This document shows, piece by piece, positions 31,902 to 40,508 of a stretch of DNA of 43,995 nucleotides (the first letter of the stretch is position 1; the number at the start of each line of letters is the position of its first letter). Location of the stretch: assembly GCA_964484795.1 (NCBI GenBank), contig CAZAFN010000012.1, positions 1-43,995 on the forward strand, in the 5' to 3' direction. Below the pieces are notes generated by a model. The model worked only from the letters and a program-made list of their open reading frames with translations, did not search any database and was not told the DNA's origin. A program made the position numbers and the translations under genes. Origin of the DNA: CAZAFN01 sp964484795 (GTDB taxonomy: Bacteria > Pseudomonadota > Alphaproteobacteria > Methylaequorales > Methylaequoraceae).

Positions 31902-32720
31902 TTATGATCCTGTCAAAAAGTTATCTAATAATGAAAGAGAATTTTTAGTTAAATCGGCGAATGCATTACCTATTGATCCCGTTGAAAGATACAGGATAAA
32001 GAAAGCTAAAATTAAAGTGACTGGAAATGCAAAGGAAAACATATTTAATTGTGGAGCCGATCTAGTAATTACACCAATAGCTATGTTTGCCATCAACAAT
32101 GCTCCAACAACTGGAAGCATAATTAATCCTCCATTGTAAAACATTGCACCAGCAGCTTGAATTCCCATAGCTGTAAGAGCCAATGGTGGAAGGCCTGAAT
32201 CTATTTTGAAAACTTCAAAACTTTTAAATAAAAAATCAATTGCTATTAAATGACCATTAAGTGATAGAAATATTGTTATCAAAAATAAGTCAAGAATTAT
32301 ACTTACAACTGGAGTTTGTCCACCAGTTTCTGGGTCAACCAATGCAGAAAAACCAAGGCCAGTAGATGCAGCCATCTTTTCACCAGCTAGTGTTGCTGCG
32401 GCAAACCAAATCGTTAATGTAAGTCCTAATCCAATACCAACTATTGCCTCGATGATCACGATGTTCAGCAAGTTGTCAATAATATCTGGTGTAATTTCTA
32501 CATCAGATAAATATCCAAAATAAAACAATGAAATAATCATTGAAAAAACAATTTTTACGTTTAAAGGAATGCTTCTTGAACCTAAAAAAGGACTTGAAAT
32601 AAGAAATGCTGACAACCTAATTGAGCATAAAAAAAATGCAAAAAGATAGTCCATCAAAGAAGTTATTTCAAGGCCTGGAAGAGGATCCATAGGCGAATAG
32701 AAAGGTAAGGGGATAAACAT
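31902..32720 (-). CDS. fliR: Flagellar export gate protein FliR
   Basis: 272 residues, six or so hydrophobic segments. Typical pieces are LCSIRLSAFLISSPFLGSRS near residue 35 and GFSALVDPETGGQTPVVSI near residue 120, with FNGGLIMLPVVG-like membrane segments after them (seen as YNGGLIMLPVVGALLMANIA). FliR forms the export gate core with FliP and FliQ. Its ATG overlaps the fliQ stop (TAATG) and its stop abuts the flhB ATG, giving a tight gate operon. Confidence 0.93.
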   Translation of the reverse strand: MFIPLPFYSPMDPLPGLEITSLMDYLFAFFLCSIRLSAFLISSPFLGSRSIPLNVKIVFSMIISLFYFGYLSDVEITPDIIDNLLNIVIIEAIVGIGLGLTLTIWFAAATLAGEKMAASTGLGFSALVDPETGGQTPVVSIILDLFLITIFLSLNGHLIAIDFLFKSFEVFKIDSGLPPLALTAMGIQAAGAMFYNGGLIMLPVVGALLMANIAIGVITRSAPQLNMFSFAFPVTLILAFFILYLSTGSIGNAFADLTKNSLSLLDNFLTGS

Positions 32721-32986
32721 TATTTTATGCCCGAAATGGTATCAAAAATAAAAGTAAAATAATCTGAGAGACTTACTAAAAAAAAATTTGCCATAAATCC
32801 CATTGCAAAGATAACTAAAACTACTTTTGGAACGAAACTTAATGTCATTTCCTGTATGGATGTTGCAGCTTGAAGTATTCCTATTAACAACCCAATTACC
32901 AAGGCAGCGCCTAAAAATGGTCCGCTTGAAATTAGAACCTGGTAGAAAGCCAATCTAACCATCTCTACGTTTGCATCAAACCCCAT
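32720..32986 (-). CDS. fliQ: Flagellar export gate protein FliQ
   Basis: 88 residues from ATG 32986, the normal FliQ length, with two membrane helices (LISSGPFLGAALVIGLLIGI and VLVIFAMGFMANFFLVSLSD) and the conserved LQAATSIQEMTLSFVPK loop. ATG 32986 is chosen over an in-frame TTG at 33001 because it sits seven bases after GAGGAT, a good Shine-Dalgarno sequence. Subunit of the FliPQR export gate. Confidence 0.93.
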   Translation of the reverse strand: MGFDANVEMVRLAFYQVLISSGPFLGAALVIGLLIGILQAATSIQEMTLSFVPKVVLVIFAMGFMANFFLVSLSDYFTFIFDTISGIK

Positions 32987-33004
32987 AAAAAATATCCTCA
33001 AAAA

Positions 33005-33751
33005 TCATGAAAATGTTCCAACTAATGAACCAACAGTCATAGCCCAACCATCAACCAAGACAAATAAAAGTAATTTGAATGGTAAAGCAATAAGCATTGG
33101 TGATAACATCATCATACCTAGTGACATCAAAACTGATGCGACAACCATATCTATAACCAAAAAAGGTAAAAATAATAAAAACCCTATCTGAAAGGCAGTT
33201 TTTAATTCACTTGTCATATATGCAGGTAAAACAATGTAGAAAGGTATTTGAGAAACATCCAAAAATTCTCCTGCATCTGCCATATCTGAAAACATTACCA
33301 AATCATTTTGTCGTGTGTTTCTTACCATAAACTTTTTTAATTCACCGCCCCCACTTTCAATGGCTTGGCTCAAATTCATCTCACCAGATTGATATGGTCC
33401 AGAAACTGTTGAATAAATATTGTTGAATGTTGGGGCCATTACAAAAAAAGTTAGAAAAAGAGATATAGCTACAAGAATCTGATTTGGTGGTGTTTGTTGA
33501 GTGCCCATAGCTTGTCTTAAAATAGACATTACTATTATAATTCTTGTGAAGGCAGTCATTCCTAATACTAATGATGGTAAGATAGTCAACGCAGTCATTA
33601 AGGCAAGGATTTTTAATGAAACGGAATAGGTTTTATCCCCATTTGCTGATTCAATAATAGTTAGTGCTTCGAGTCCTTCAGGTGCTGCCTGAATTGAACT
33701 GATAAATGGGATTAAAAAGAAAAATACTAAAAGACAACTAAATTTTTTCAT
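33005..33751 (-). CDS. fliP: Flagellar export gate protein FliP
   Basis: 248 residues. A cleavable signal peptide (MKKFSCLLVFFFLIPFISSI) is followed by the highly conserved core TAFTRIIIVMSILRQAMGTQ with TPPNQILVAISLFLTFFVM, then a periplasmic loop and two further membrane helices ending in LFVLVDGWAMTVGSLVGTF. FliP pentamers form the main body of the export gate. The gene overlaps fliO by 14 bp and is followed by fliQ, the usual order. Confidence 0.95.
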   Translation of the reverse strand: MKKFSCLLVFFFLIPFISSIQAAPEGLEALTIIESANGDKTYSVSLKILALMTALTILPSLVLGMTAFTRIIIVMSILRQAMGTQQTPPNQILVAISLFLTFFVMAPTFNNIYSTVSGPYQSGEMNLSQAIESGGGELKKFMVRNTRQNDLVMFSDMADAGEFLDVSQIPFYIVLPAYMTSELKTAFQIGFLLFLPFLVIDMVVASVLMSLGMMMLSPMLIALPFKLLLFVLVDGWAMTVGSLVGTFS

Positions 33752-34067
33752 TCTTTAACCTTTTTTCAAAGACTTTTTCAAGATTCGTTTTTTTTAGATT
33801 GCTTTGAGATTTAATTTCAGTTAACAAAGCTCCTGAGTTTTTGCCTGATATGAATAAATAGTCTTTGTCATCTAAATTCAGAATCAAAGCTCTATCACCT
33901 TGACCAAGTAAGGTTACTTCAGAAACTTTCATTCTTCTTTTTGAGTTAATCTTTTGAGTTATAATGTGTTTATTTTTTTTTAGGTAGTAAACACCTACCA
34001 ATAATAAAACTAAAAAACCAATTACAAGTAGGTAATTTTCTAAAGTTGGCCCAGTAAATTCTTGCAT
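33738..34067 (-). CDS. fliO: Flagellar biosynthesis protein FliO
   Basis: 109 residues. One membrane helix (ENYLLVIGFLVLLLVGVYYL) is followed by a small cytoplasmic domain with the pattern RRMKVSEVTLLGQGDRALIL and a C-terminal basic end, as in FliO. FliO assists FliP assembly. It starts at ATG 34067 behind AGGGAAAG and is first of the fliO-P-Q-R-flhB run under its own putative sigma-54 promoter. FliO is poorly conserved, so position adds to the call. Confidence 0.85.
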   Translation of the reverse strand: MQEFTGPTLENYLLVIGFLVLLLVGVYYLKKNKHIITQKINSKRRMKVSEVTLLGQGDRALILNLDDKDYLFISGKNSGALLTEIKSQSNLKKTNLEKVFEKRLKNEKI

Positions 34068-34098
34068 TCTTTCCCTCTTTAATTTTTAAAGTAATAGG

Positions 34099-34116
34099 AT
34101 GCAAGAAACTTGCCGG
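34099..34116 (-). promoter_or_regulatory. Putative sigma-54 promoter of fliO-fliP-fliQ-fliR-flhB
   Basis: On the minus strand CCGGCAAGTTTCTTGCAT has GG at 34114-34113 and GC at 34102-34101, 10 bases apart; GGCA and TTGCA match the consensus. The transcript would start near 34090, just over 20 bases before fliO. The rest of the 126-bp gap to fliN (34117-34193) is AT-rich; I see no hairpin terminator in it. Confidence 0.62.
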
Positions 34117-34193
34117 ATTAAGCTAATGTCTTATAAGTTATTGATTTTATTAATAAAAAAATAATAATAAATTGGATGTCAAATTTATGGCAT

Positions 34194-34598
34194 TTAGAGA
34201 TTTTGGACCATTTCTTCAGGATCAACAACTTCAGTAAACCTGATTCCAAACTTTTCTCCAACCATAACTACTTCACCTTTGGCTATTTTTGTACCATTTG
34301 CCAAAATATCAAGTGGTTCTCCTGCTAATCTTTCAAGTTCTACAACGGAACCTTCATTTAATCTTAAAAGATCTTTGATTTTTATTTCAGTATTACCAAC
34401 TTCTACAGTCAATTTTACTTCGATATTTTCTAACACTCTCAGATTGTTAACCGCCGCTGAACCAGCCGTAGGAGGTGTTCCAGCTTTTTTTTCCGTTGCT
34501 TCACTTGTTTGAGCATCGGAATCCTGAGGGGTTTCTTGTTTTACTTCTTGTTTAACTTCTTCTTTTTGATTTTCTTTTTCAGCCGTTTCTGCATTCAT
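34194..34598 (-). CDS. fliN: Flagellar motor switch protein FliN
   Basis: 134 residues. A Glu/Lys/Gln-rich disordered N-terminus (about 1-55) is followed by the SpoA domain: LENIEVKLTVEVGNTEIKIK, LLRLNEGSVVELERLAGEPL and VMVGEKFGIRFTEVV. FliN forms the bottom of the C-ring and helps bind the FliH-FliI export complex and CheY. It follows fliM after a 15-base gap with a strong AAGGAG ribosome-binding site. Confidence 0.95.
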   Translation of the reverse strand: MNAETAEKENQKEEVKQEVKQETPQDSDAQTSEATEKKAGTPPTAGSAAVNNLRVLENIEVKLTVEVGNTEIKIKDLLRLNEGSVVELERLAGEPLDILANGTKIAKGEVVMVGEKFGIRFTEVVDPEEMVQNL

Positions 34599-34613
34599 TT
34601 TAATCTCCTTGTT

Positions 34614-35597
34614 TTAGTTCAATTTCAATCTTTTGGTTAAACTTACTGCTGCATTACCCTTTACTTCACCCATTTCAGCTTTAAAATACTTTTGATGTTC
34701 TACAAATAAATCAACATTATCTTCAACGTTAATTGGCATTGTGTCACCAGACCTTAATCTAAGCAGCTTAGACATAGACACTAAAGGTTCAGCAAGTTTG
34801 CTAGTGACTGACAATGGGATTTCCAATACTGCCTTTTCAATCCTATCTTTCCAGGAGACGTTTGACTCTACTTCATCTGTTACTACTCTTGATCTCAATA
34901 GAGAAGATACTGGTTTGAGTGTTTGAAGTGGATACACAATATCAAAAGACATTGAATCTATATTGGGAAGTTGCATAACAAAAGAACAGACAATCACAAG
35001 ATCAGTTGATTCAACAAAAGCGGCAAACTGAGGGTTTTGTTCTCTGCTATGGTATTTGATTGAGATTGGTGTAAGATCTTTCCATGATTGTTCAAGCACT
35101 TCACAGATTCCATTATTAATAACCTCAATAATTTTTTCTTCAGTTGCTGTAAATTCGGTTCTAGAAGCATCTATGCTTTCTAATTTTCCTCCATATCTGC
35201 TACTAGTGCATAAGCTGACAAACGTAGGTGGAATGACTGTAAGCATAGAACCTCTTAATTCCTCAATTCTACTGTTAGTAAGGCTCATAAATGGATCAAG
35301 ACCAGAGCTATACTCTTCAAATGATTTTACCTCAGGAGGAAAAGAACTAATTCTTGGCTGTACTCTTAATAATGGAAGAAAAACACTTCTCACCATTCTA
35401 GCAAATCTTTCATTTATCAGTCTTAGTGCATAGTAGTCACCAAGTAATGACAAATCGTCAGATCCGAAGTTAAATGTTTTATATTCAAACTCCTTGCCAT
35501 CTTTGACCGAAGTAGATGCACTTAGATCACCAGACTTTAAACCTTCCATTAAGGCATTAACTTCTTCTGTCGATAATTTTCTAGACGGTTCAGCCAT
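34614..35597 (-). CDS. fliM: Flagellar motor switch protein FliM
   Basis: 327 residues. The N-terminal LSTEEVNALMEGL matches the CheY-P-binding/start motif of FliM (LSQxEIDALL). The central CheC-like domain includes YALRLINERFARMVRSVFLP and SRIEELRGSMLTVIPPTFVS, and the C-terminal SpoA domain contains LLRLRSGDTMPINVEDNVDL. It links FliG to FliN in the C-ring and receives the chemotaxis signal. The N-terminal motif implies a CheY-controlled switch even though no che gene lies in the window. Confidence 0.94.
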   Translation of the reverse strand: MAEPSRKLSTEEVNALMEGLKSGDLSASTSVKDGKEFEYKTFNFGSDDLSLLGDYYALRLINERFARMVRSVFLPLLRVQPRISSFPPEVKSFEEYSSGLDPFMSLTNSRIEELRGSMLTVIPPTFVSLCTSSRYGGKLESIDASRTEFTATEEKIIEVINNGICEVLEQSWKDLTPISIKYHSREQNPQFAAFVESTDLVIVCSFVMQLPNIDSMSFDIVYPLQTLKPVSSLLRSRVVTDEVESNVSWKDRIEKAVLEIPLSVTSKLAEPLVSMSKLLRLRSGDTMPINVEDNVDLFVEHQKYFKAEMGEVKGNAAVSLTKRLKLN

Positions 35598-35615
35598 AAT
35601 TTCTATCTTCCATAA

Positions 35616-36254
35616 TTATTGTAATACAAATGACGTAAAATGTACATTCTCTACGCCACCAAAACCTTCAACTTTCATTAGGGTATTATTTATACCTTCT
35701 TTTAATGCATCAGCTAGTTTTTGTTTTCCTTCTCTTCCAGCTATATCCTCAGAAGAGAACGTAGACATAATGGTTAAGATTTCAGATCTTAAAGCAAGTT
35801 GATGACTATCAACGTTTGCCATTACTTGTTCATCATATTGAGTTGAAACTCCAACTGAAATTTGAAGAAACCTTTTTGAACCTTTTAAGTTTGTTGTGAA
35901 GTTTCCAGGAAATTCATAGTATGTTGTAGCAAATAATTCTTCTTCTGGAGTAATTTTAGGGATTTTTCTTGGTCCGACAGGACAATTTCCTTCAGCATCT
36001 TTTTCTTCTTCTGTACATTCTACTGCAACCTCTTCTTCTGCTTCAGATTCTTCGTCTTCTTCAGTTGCTTCTGGGTTTTCTTTCTTTTCAATAATTTGAG
36101 ATATTTCACTTGATGGATCTGATTTTTCTCCACCACCTATAAACATTCCAAGACCTAGTCCTATGCCAAGTAAAACCACACCACCAACAACCATCAATAT
36201 AATTTTTACTGGACTCTTTTTATTATCTTCTTCTTGATTATTTTCTTCTGCCAT
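35616..36254 (-). CDS. fliL: Flagellar basal-body-associated protein FliL
   Basis: 212 residues. One membrane helix (IILMVVGGVVLLGIGLGLGM) is followed by a Glu-rich periplasmic linker (about 45-100) and the FliL domain (TTYYEFPGNFTTNLKGSKRF, LQISVGVSTQYDEQVMANVD). FliL rings surround the stator units. The linker is longer than usual and carries two cysteines, C80 and C91 (AVECTEEEK and GNCPVGPRK), which could form a disulfide in the periplasm. It lies between fliK and fliM, the standard order. Confidence 0.92.
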   Translation of the reverse strand: MAEENNQEEDNKKSPVKIILMVVGGVVLLGIGLGLGMFIGGGEKSDPSSEISQIIEKKENPEATEEDEESEAEEEVAVECTEEEKDAEGNCPVGPRKIPKITPEEELFATTYYEFPGNFTTNLKGSKRFLQISVGVSTQYDEQVMANVDSHQLALRSEILTIMSTFSSEDIAGREGKQKLADALKEGINNTLMKVEGFGGVENVHFTSFVLQ

Positions 36255-36286
36255 TTTGTCTCCTTATTAGATAATATTTCAATTTT

Positions 36287-37678
36287 CTAAGCTTGTACAT
36301 CAATATTGTGAAGGTTTTTATTTTTTGATTTACTCACGTTTAATTCTTTTTTTTTCTCTAATATTTGTTCTACTTTCTCTTGTCTGCTTTGATTTTTCTG
36401 TTTAAGAAAACTTTCATTGTTCTGTCCAGAAAAACTTGAGAATTTAGTGTTTTTTTCATCAATCATTTCATTTAATTTTGACAAATTGTCATTCAAAATA
36501 TTTGCTGCGTCTGTATTTTCAGCATCTATATTAATTTGAGTGGAACCATCTTTAACCACAATCTCAACTTTTAGCTTACCTAAATTTTTTGGATTTAATT
36601 TTAAATTAACTTGATTGGAACCATTTTTGATAGAGGTTTTAAGAATTTTTGCAAATTTCTCTCCCCAACTACTTTCCATTAAATCTAGCGTTTCCTGACT
36701 ATGAAATTTAGAATCACTGTGAATTTCTCTTTTTTCAGTTGTTACATTTTTTTCACTATCAATTTTTTTTATGTTGCTAGTAATTTCTTTTTTTGAATCG
36801 TCATTCTTCCGAAAACTTGGCTGTAAAACACCCTTAATTTCCTTATCCAGATTATTTTTTGGAATAGTCTCATTTTCAGATTTCTCAATTTTAGTTTCAG
36901 TCTGCTTGTTTTTTTTTTCTATTTTTTTTTCTGTTAACTTAATTTCATTTTTCTTTAATACAACATTAGGTTTTTCTTCAAATGAAACTTTTTTTGTGTT
37001 TTTTATCAAATTATCTTGATTATCTTTTTTCTTATTTCCTGAATTTAATTCTGAAATTGATCCATGATCCTTATTAACCTTTGTTTTATTTTTAATTGAT
37101 TTAACAGAAATTATTATTTTTTCTTTATTCTCATTACCTTCATAATCATTCTGATTCGAATCTTTATTAATCATTTCTTGATTTTTTCCACTTGATTTAT
37201 TTGTTAATTGACTAAGGTTTTTGAGTGGTTTTAGAATTTGATTTTTTAGTTCTTTAATTTCAGATTTGGCAAAATTGTTTGAATCAAATGACTTTTTTTC
37301 CTCAACGCCGATATTACTCTTAATGTTTGGTATCGCCGATATTAATTCTTTTCCAAAATCTTCATCACTATTACTTTTATGGTTAGTTTGTGGAGTAAAG
37401 TCTTTTTCCTTTTTAATTCCAAGTTCTTTATAAAATATTTCAGCCAAAGATTTTGCTAGTTCCAATGATTTTTCATCATCCATTGGCAAGTTTGGATTGT
37501 TATTTGATTTTTCTAAATTTTTAATTCCTTCATCAGATTCATCCAAAACTTCAGAACCGCTTAAATTTACTAAGGAAAATAATTCAGCAAATAATGCATC
37601 AACATTTTCTGAAGATTTTCCTAACTTAAGTTCAGCTAGATTATTGTTTAAATCAGTTTGTTTACTAATTGCCACCAT
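36287..37678 (-). CDS. fliK: Flagellar hook-length control protein FliK
   Basis: 463 residues. The first 300 residues are low-complexity Lys/Asn/Ser/Glu, as expected for the unfolded ruler. The C-terminal Flg_hook domain is recognised by VNLKLNPKNLGKLKVEIVVK with INIDAENTDAANILNDNLSK, near residues 355-410. FliK measures the hook and triggers the FlhB switch. It starts at ATG 37678 and has its own near-perfect sigma-54 promoter just upstream, making it the first gene of a fliK-L-M-N unit. Confidence 0.88.
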   Translation of the reverse strand: MVAISKQTDLNNNLAELKLGKSSENVDALFAELFSLVNLSGSEVLDESDEGIKNLEKSNNNPNLPMDDEKSLELAKSLAEIFYKELGIKKEKDFTPQTNHKSNSDEDFGKELISAIPNIKSNIGVEEKKSFDSNNFAKSEIKELKNQILKPLKNLSQLTNKSSGKNQEMINKDSNQNDYEGNENKEKIIISVKSIKNKTKVNKDHGSISELNSGNKKKDNQDNLIKNTKKVSFEEKPNVVLKKNEIKLTEKKIEKKNKQTETKIEKSENETIPKNNLDKEIKGVLQPSFRKNDDSKKEITSNIKKIDSEKNVTTEKREIHSDSKFHSQETLDLMESSWGEKFAKILKTSIKNGSNQVNLKLNPKNLGKLKVEIVVKDGSTQINIDAENTDAANILNDNLSKLNEMIDEKNTKFSSFSGQNNESFLKQKNQSRQEKVEQILEKKKELNVSKSKNKNLHNIDVQA

Positions 37679-37706
37679 ATGTTTTGCCTTTTCTACCTAA
37701 GCATTA

Positions 37707-37725
37707 TTGCAATAATAGTGCCACT
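37707..37725 (-). promoter_or_regulatory. Near-perfect sigma-54 promoter of fliK
   Basis: On the minus strand GTGGCACTATTATTGCAAT has GG at 37722-37721 and GC at 37710-37709, with 10 bases between. Both halves, TGGCAC and TTGCA, match the consensus exactly. This is the best -24/-12 site in the window. Transcription would start near 37697, about 20 bases before the fliK ATG. Confidence 0.75.
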
Positions 37726-37735
37726 GAATATGGGT

Positions 37736-38140
37736 TTAAAAAATTTTTGTTTTAAAATTAATTTCGTTTTTAGATTCTTCAAGATCTTTTTGGATAGCAA
37801 TCATTTGCTTTTTTTTTGAATCAATTACTTCCGTTTGCTTGTTTGTTTTATGAATTTGTTTAAGATAATTACTAATTTCATGTGATAGATGAGTTTTTCT
37901 GTTATTTGAGACCTCAATTTTTTCTTGAAGATTTCTTCGAAAAACAGAAGTTTGTTTAATTGATGAGCTTGTAAGTGTTTGTCCTTCTGAAAAATTGGAA
38001 GACGCGAGCATTTCATTTAGATGGCTAGATATTTTTTCAAGTTTTTTTTTTTCTGTGGTTAATGCACCTAAGCTAGATGTTAACTTGTTTTTCTTTAGAT
38101 TTTTTAATAAAATTAATAAGTCGTATCTACTTTTTTTCAT
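37736..38140 (-). CDS. fliJ: Flagellar export chaperone FliJ-like protein
   Basis: 134 residues, nearly all charged coiled-coil helix (LLILLKNLKKNKLTSSLGAL, ISNYLKQIHKTNKQTEVIDS), the expected make-up of FliJ, which joins the ATPase to the export gate. The sequence itself is too divergent for a firm match; the position directly after fliI, with start and stop overlapping (TAATG), gives most of the support. Confidence 0.72.
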   Translation of the reverse strand: MKKSRYDLLILLKNLKKNKLTSSLGALTTEKKKLEKISSHLNEMLASSNFSEGQTLTSSSIKQTSVFRRNLQEKIEVSNNRKTHLSHEISNYLKQIHKTNKQTEVIDSKKKQMIAIQKDLEESKNEINFKTKIF

Positions 38141-39474
38141 TATAATTTAAAGTCATTTAATTTTTGCAGACTTTCGTGAAAATTAGATTTTTGTTTGAAG
38201 TCTTGTTTTATTAGCTCGCAAATTTTAGGCCAATTTTCTAATGCGTTATCAATCTCCACATTTTGTCCTTGGTTATAACCTCCCATTAAAACGAGATCTT
38301 TGTTTTCTTGGTAAATTGAATACATTTTTTTTACAAATTCTGCCTTTTTTTGATGTTCATCAGAAACAACGGAATTCATTACTCGGCTCAATGATTGATT
38401 TAAATCTATTGCTGGAAAGATTCCTAATTGAGCAAATTCTCTTGATAGAACAATATGACCATCTAATATTGCTCTTGCAGTATCTACAACTGGGTCATTG
38501 GTATCATCTGAGTCGGCAAGAATAGTGTAAAAACTTGTTATTGAGCCTTCATTATGTGAGCCTGTTCCTGTCCTTTCAATTAAATTTGGAATCATAGAAA
38601 TAACTGAAGGTGGATATCCCTTCGAGGTTGGTTGTTCACCAAGTGCCAGGCCAACTTCTCTTTTAGCGTGAGCTATTCTTGTTAGTGAGTCCATTATAAG
38701 TAGTACGTTTTTTCCTTTAGATCTGAAATATTCTGCTATAGATGTTGCTCTTTCCGCACCTTTTATTCTTAAAAGGGGTGATTTGTCTGCAGGTACGGCA
38801 ACAATAACTGTTCTTTTTCTTGAATTGTCATTTAAAATTTCTGAAACAAAATTTCCTAACTCTCTTCCTCTTTCTCCAATTAAAGCAACTACGACAATAT
38901 CCGCTTCGGTGAACTTTGTCATCATACCTAGCAGAATTGATTTTCCAACACCTGAACCTGCTACAATTCCAAGCCTTTGACCCCTTCCAACTGTAAACAA
39001 ACAATTAATAGCTCTAATTCCAACATCAAGAGTCTCTTTTATTGGTTTCTTTTCCATTGGGTTTATGTTTTTTCCATTTAATGGCCAAAAATCATTTGAA
39101 GTTAGTTTTTTTTTATTGTCATCAATAGGGTTGCCAAAAGCATCTACAACTCTACCTAGTAGACTGTTTCCTACAATAACATCAGTGGATGTGCTGAGTA
39201 CTTCAACACAAGATCCTGAAACAAGATTTGCGTTTTGGTTATGTATGGCAATTAAATTTTTATTTTCTTTAAAACCTATTATTTCACCAGTAGCAAAATT
39301 TTTGTCATTACATTCCATACGACAAATTGTGCCAATAGGTGAGGGAAAGGAATCACATTCAACAATTTTACCATCAAATTTTGTGATTTTACTTTTGTAT
39401 GATGTGTTTTTTGTTACAGTATGACTCTTAATATTTTTTAAGATTTGGTTAGCAAATATCATTTTTGATGCCAC
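38140..39474 (-). CDS. fliI: Flagellum-specific ATPase FliI
   Basis: 444 residues. Walker A is GIVAGSGVGKSILLG; further on come VVALIGERGRELGNFV, a Walker B segment (NVLLIMDSLTRIAHAKREVG) and PTSKGYPPSVISMIPNLIER, the F1-beta-like catalytic signature. FliI powers the early stage of flagellar export. Start: GTG at 39474 overlapping the fliH stop (TAGTG); an in-frame ATG four codons later is a second option. Confidence 0.95.
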   Translation of the reverse strand: MASKMIFANQILKNIKSHTVTKNTSYKSKITKFDGKIVECDSFPSPIGTICRMECNDKNFATGEIIGFKENKNLIAIHNQNANLVSGSCVEVLSTSTDVIVGNSLLGRVVDAFGNPIDDNKKKLTSNDFWPLNGKNINPMEKKPIKETLDVGIRAINCLFTVGRGQRLGIVAGSGVGKSILLGMMTKFTEADIVVVALIGERGRELGNFVSEILNDNSRKRTVIVAVPADKSPLLRIKGAERATSIAEYFRSKGKNVLLIMDSLTRIAHAKREVGLALGEQPTSKGYPPSVISMIPNLIERTGTGSHNEGSITSFYTILADSDDTNDPVVDTARAILDGHIVLSREFAQLGIFPAIDLNQSLSRVMNSVVSDEHQKKAEFVKKMYSIYQENKDLVLMGGYNQGQNVEIDNALENWPKICELIKQDFKQKSNFHESLQKLNDFKL

Positions 39475-40508
39475 TATTTTGGGTTTTGTGATTTTTCAGT
39501 TTCATTTTGCGTGGCGGCTACTTTGGCAGCTTCATTTTCTCGGTTAGCTACTTTGGCAGTTTCATTTTGCGTGGCAGCTTCATTCTCTGGGTTAGCTGCT
39601 TTGGCAACTACCTTAGAAGTTTCATTTTCTGACTTAATTAATTTTTCATTATGAATATTCAAATCTGACAGCTCTTTTTTCATATTTTCAGTTTGTGAAA
39701 AATTTACTTTGTTTGACAATAATTCTCCTATCTCAATTGATCCAGATTTAATTCTAATGTCACCTCGATGTAATTTTTCATCAGTTAGAAATTCGATATT
39801 CATTTTTACATCGCTTTCACTTAAAAATTTTTTTATTGCTTCAAAATCTTGTTTGTTTAAAAAAACTTTTGCTTTCTTGACCGAATTTTCAATTGAATCA
39901 ACAAGTTGCATCACTTTTTTTGAAAAATATTCTGTTTTTGTATCAATCTCATATCCTAAAATTTCTCTTGAAATTTTTAGAAGAAGATCATTTATGCTTT
40001 CATTTATTTTTTTAACGAAATCTGGGCCAATTGAAAAGAGATTGTCGGTTGTATTTTTTAAAGCTACAGCTAGCGCCTTCTCTCCTTTTTCTAATTCTTC
40101 TTTAGTTTTTTTAATTCCTAGGTTATATCCTTTTTCGTAATGTTGTTTTGCGAGTTCATTGGCCAGATTTTTAGCCTCCTTCTCTGTGTATTTTTTCTCT
40201 TCCTCTATTTTTTTTTCTTCTATTTTAGCTTCAGGTTCTTCTTCATCAACAATTTCTTCCTTGGTTTGCTCTATTTTAGAATCATTTTCTGATTCTAAAT
40301 TTTCATTTTGGTTTGATTTTTCAACAAGATCTTTTAATTCAGACTTTTTAAAAAGATTGGTAAATTTTTGAGAGATGTCAGTTTCTTTCTTAAAATCTTG
40401 GCTTGTTTTACTTAAAAGACTAAGAATTTCTTCCGTATTTAATGCACCTTTCTTTTCTAGTTGTTCTGAATTTTCAGGTTTTTCTAATTTTTCTTTGGCC
40501 TGCATCAT
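39474..40508 (-). CDS. fliH: Flagellar export regulator FliH
   Basis: 344 residues. A Glu/Lys-rich N-terminal half, then a coiled coil (AKNLANELAKQHYEKGYNLG, matching the start of the FliH domain) and a C-terminal domain (LNKQDFEAIKKFLSESDVKM, IRIKSGSIEIGELLSNKVN). FliH is the stator-like partner of FliI. Longer than usual because of an Ala/Asn/Glu-rich tail after residue 290 with repeats (ENEAAKVAATQNET). Starts overlapping the fliG stop by 4 bp. Confidence 0.88.
   Translation of the reverse strand: MMQAKEKLEKPENSEQLEKKGALNTEEILSLLSKTSQDFKKETDISQKFTNLFKKSELKDLVEKSNQNENLESENDSKIEQTKEEIVDEEEPEAKIEEKKIEEEKKYTEKEAKNLANELAKQHYEKGYNLGIKKTKEELEKGEKALAVALKNTTDNLFSIGPDFVKKINESINDLLLKISREILGYEIDTKTEYFSKKVMQLVDSIENSVKKAKVFLNKQDFEAIKKFLSESDVKMNIEFLTDEKLHRGDIRIKSGSIEIGELLSNKVNFSQTENMKKELSDLNIHNEKLIKSENETSKVVAKAANPENEAATQNETAKVANRENEAAKVAATQNETEKSQNPK
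39497..39616 (-). repeat. 60-bp tandem repeat at the 3' end of fliH
   Basis: TTCATTTTGCGTGGC at 39501-39515 recurs at 39561-39575, and CTACTTTGGCAG at 39519-39530 recurs at 39549-39560, giving a 60-base period with a nested 30-base half-period. The repeats keep the frame and encode an Ala/Asn/Glu-rich tail. The near-identity of the copies suggests recent expansion and possible length variation between strains. Confidence 0.75.

Noticed and set aside
38241..39424. Plus-strand ORFs of 65-119 codons opposite fliI
   Set aside because: All lie antisense to a complete, well-conserved FliI and share no recognisable features.
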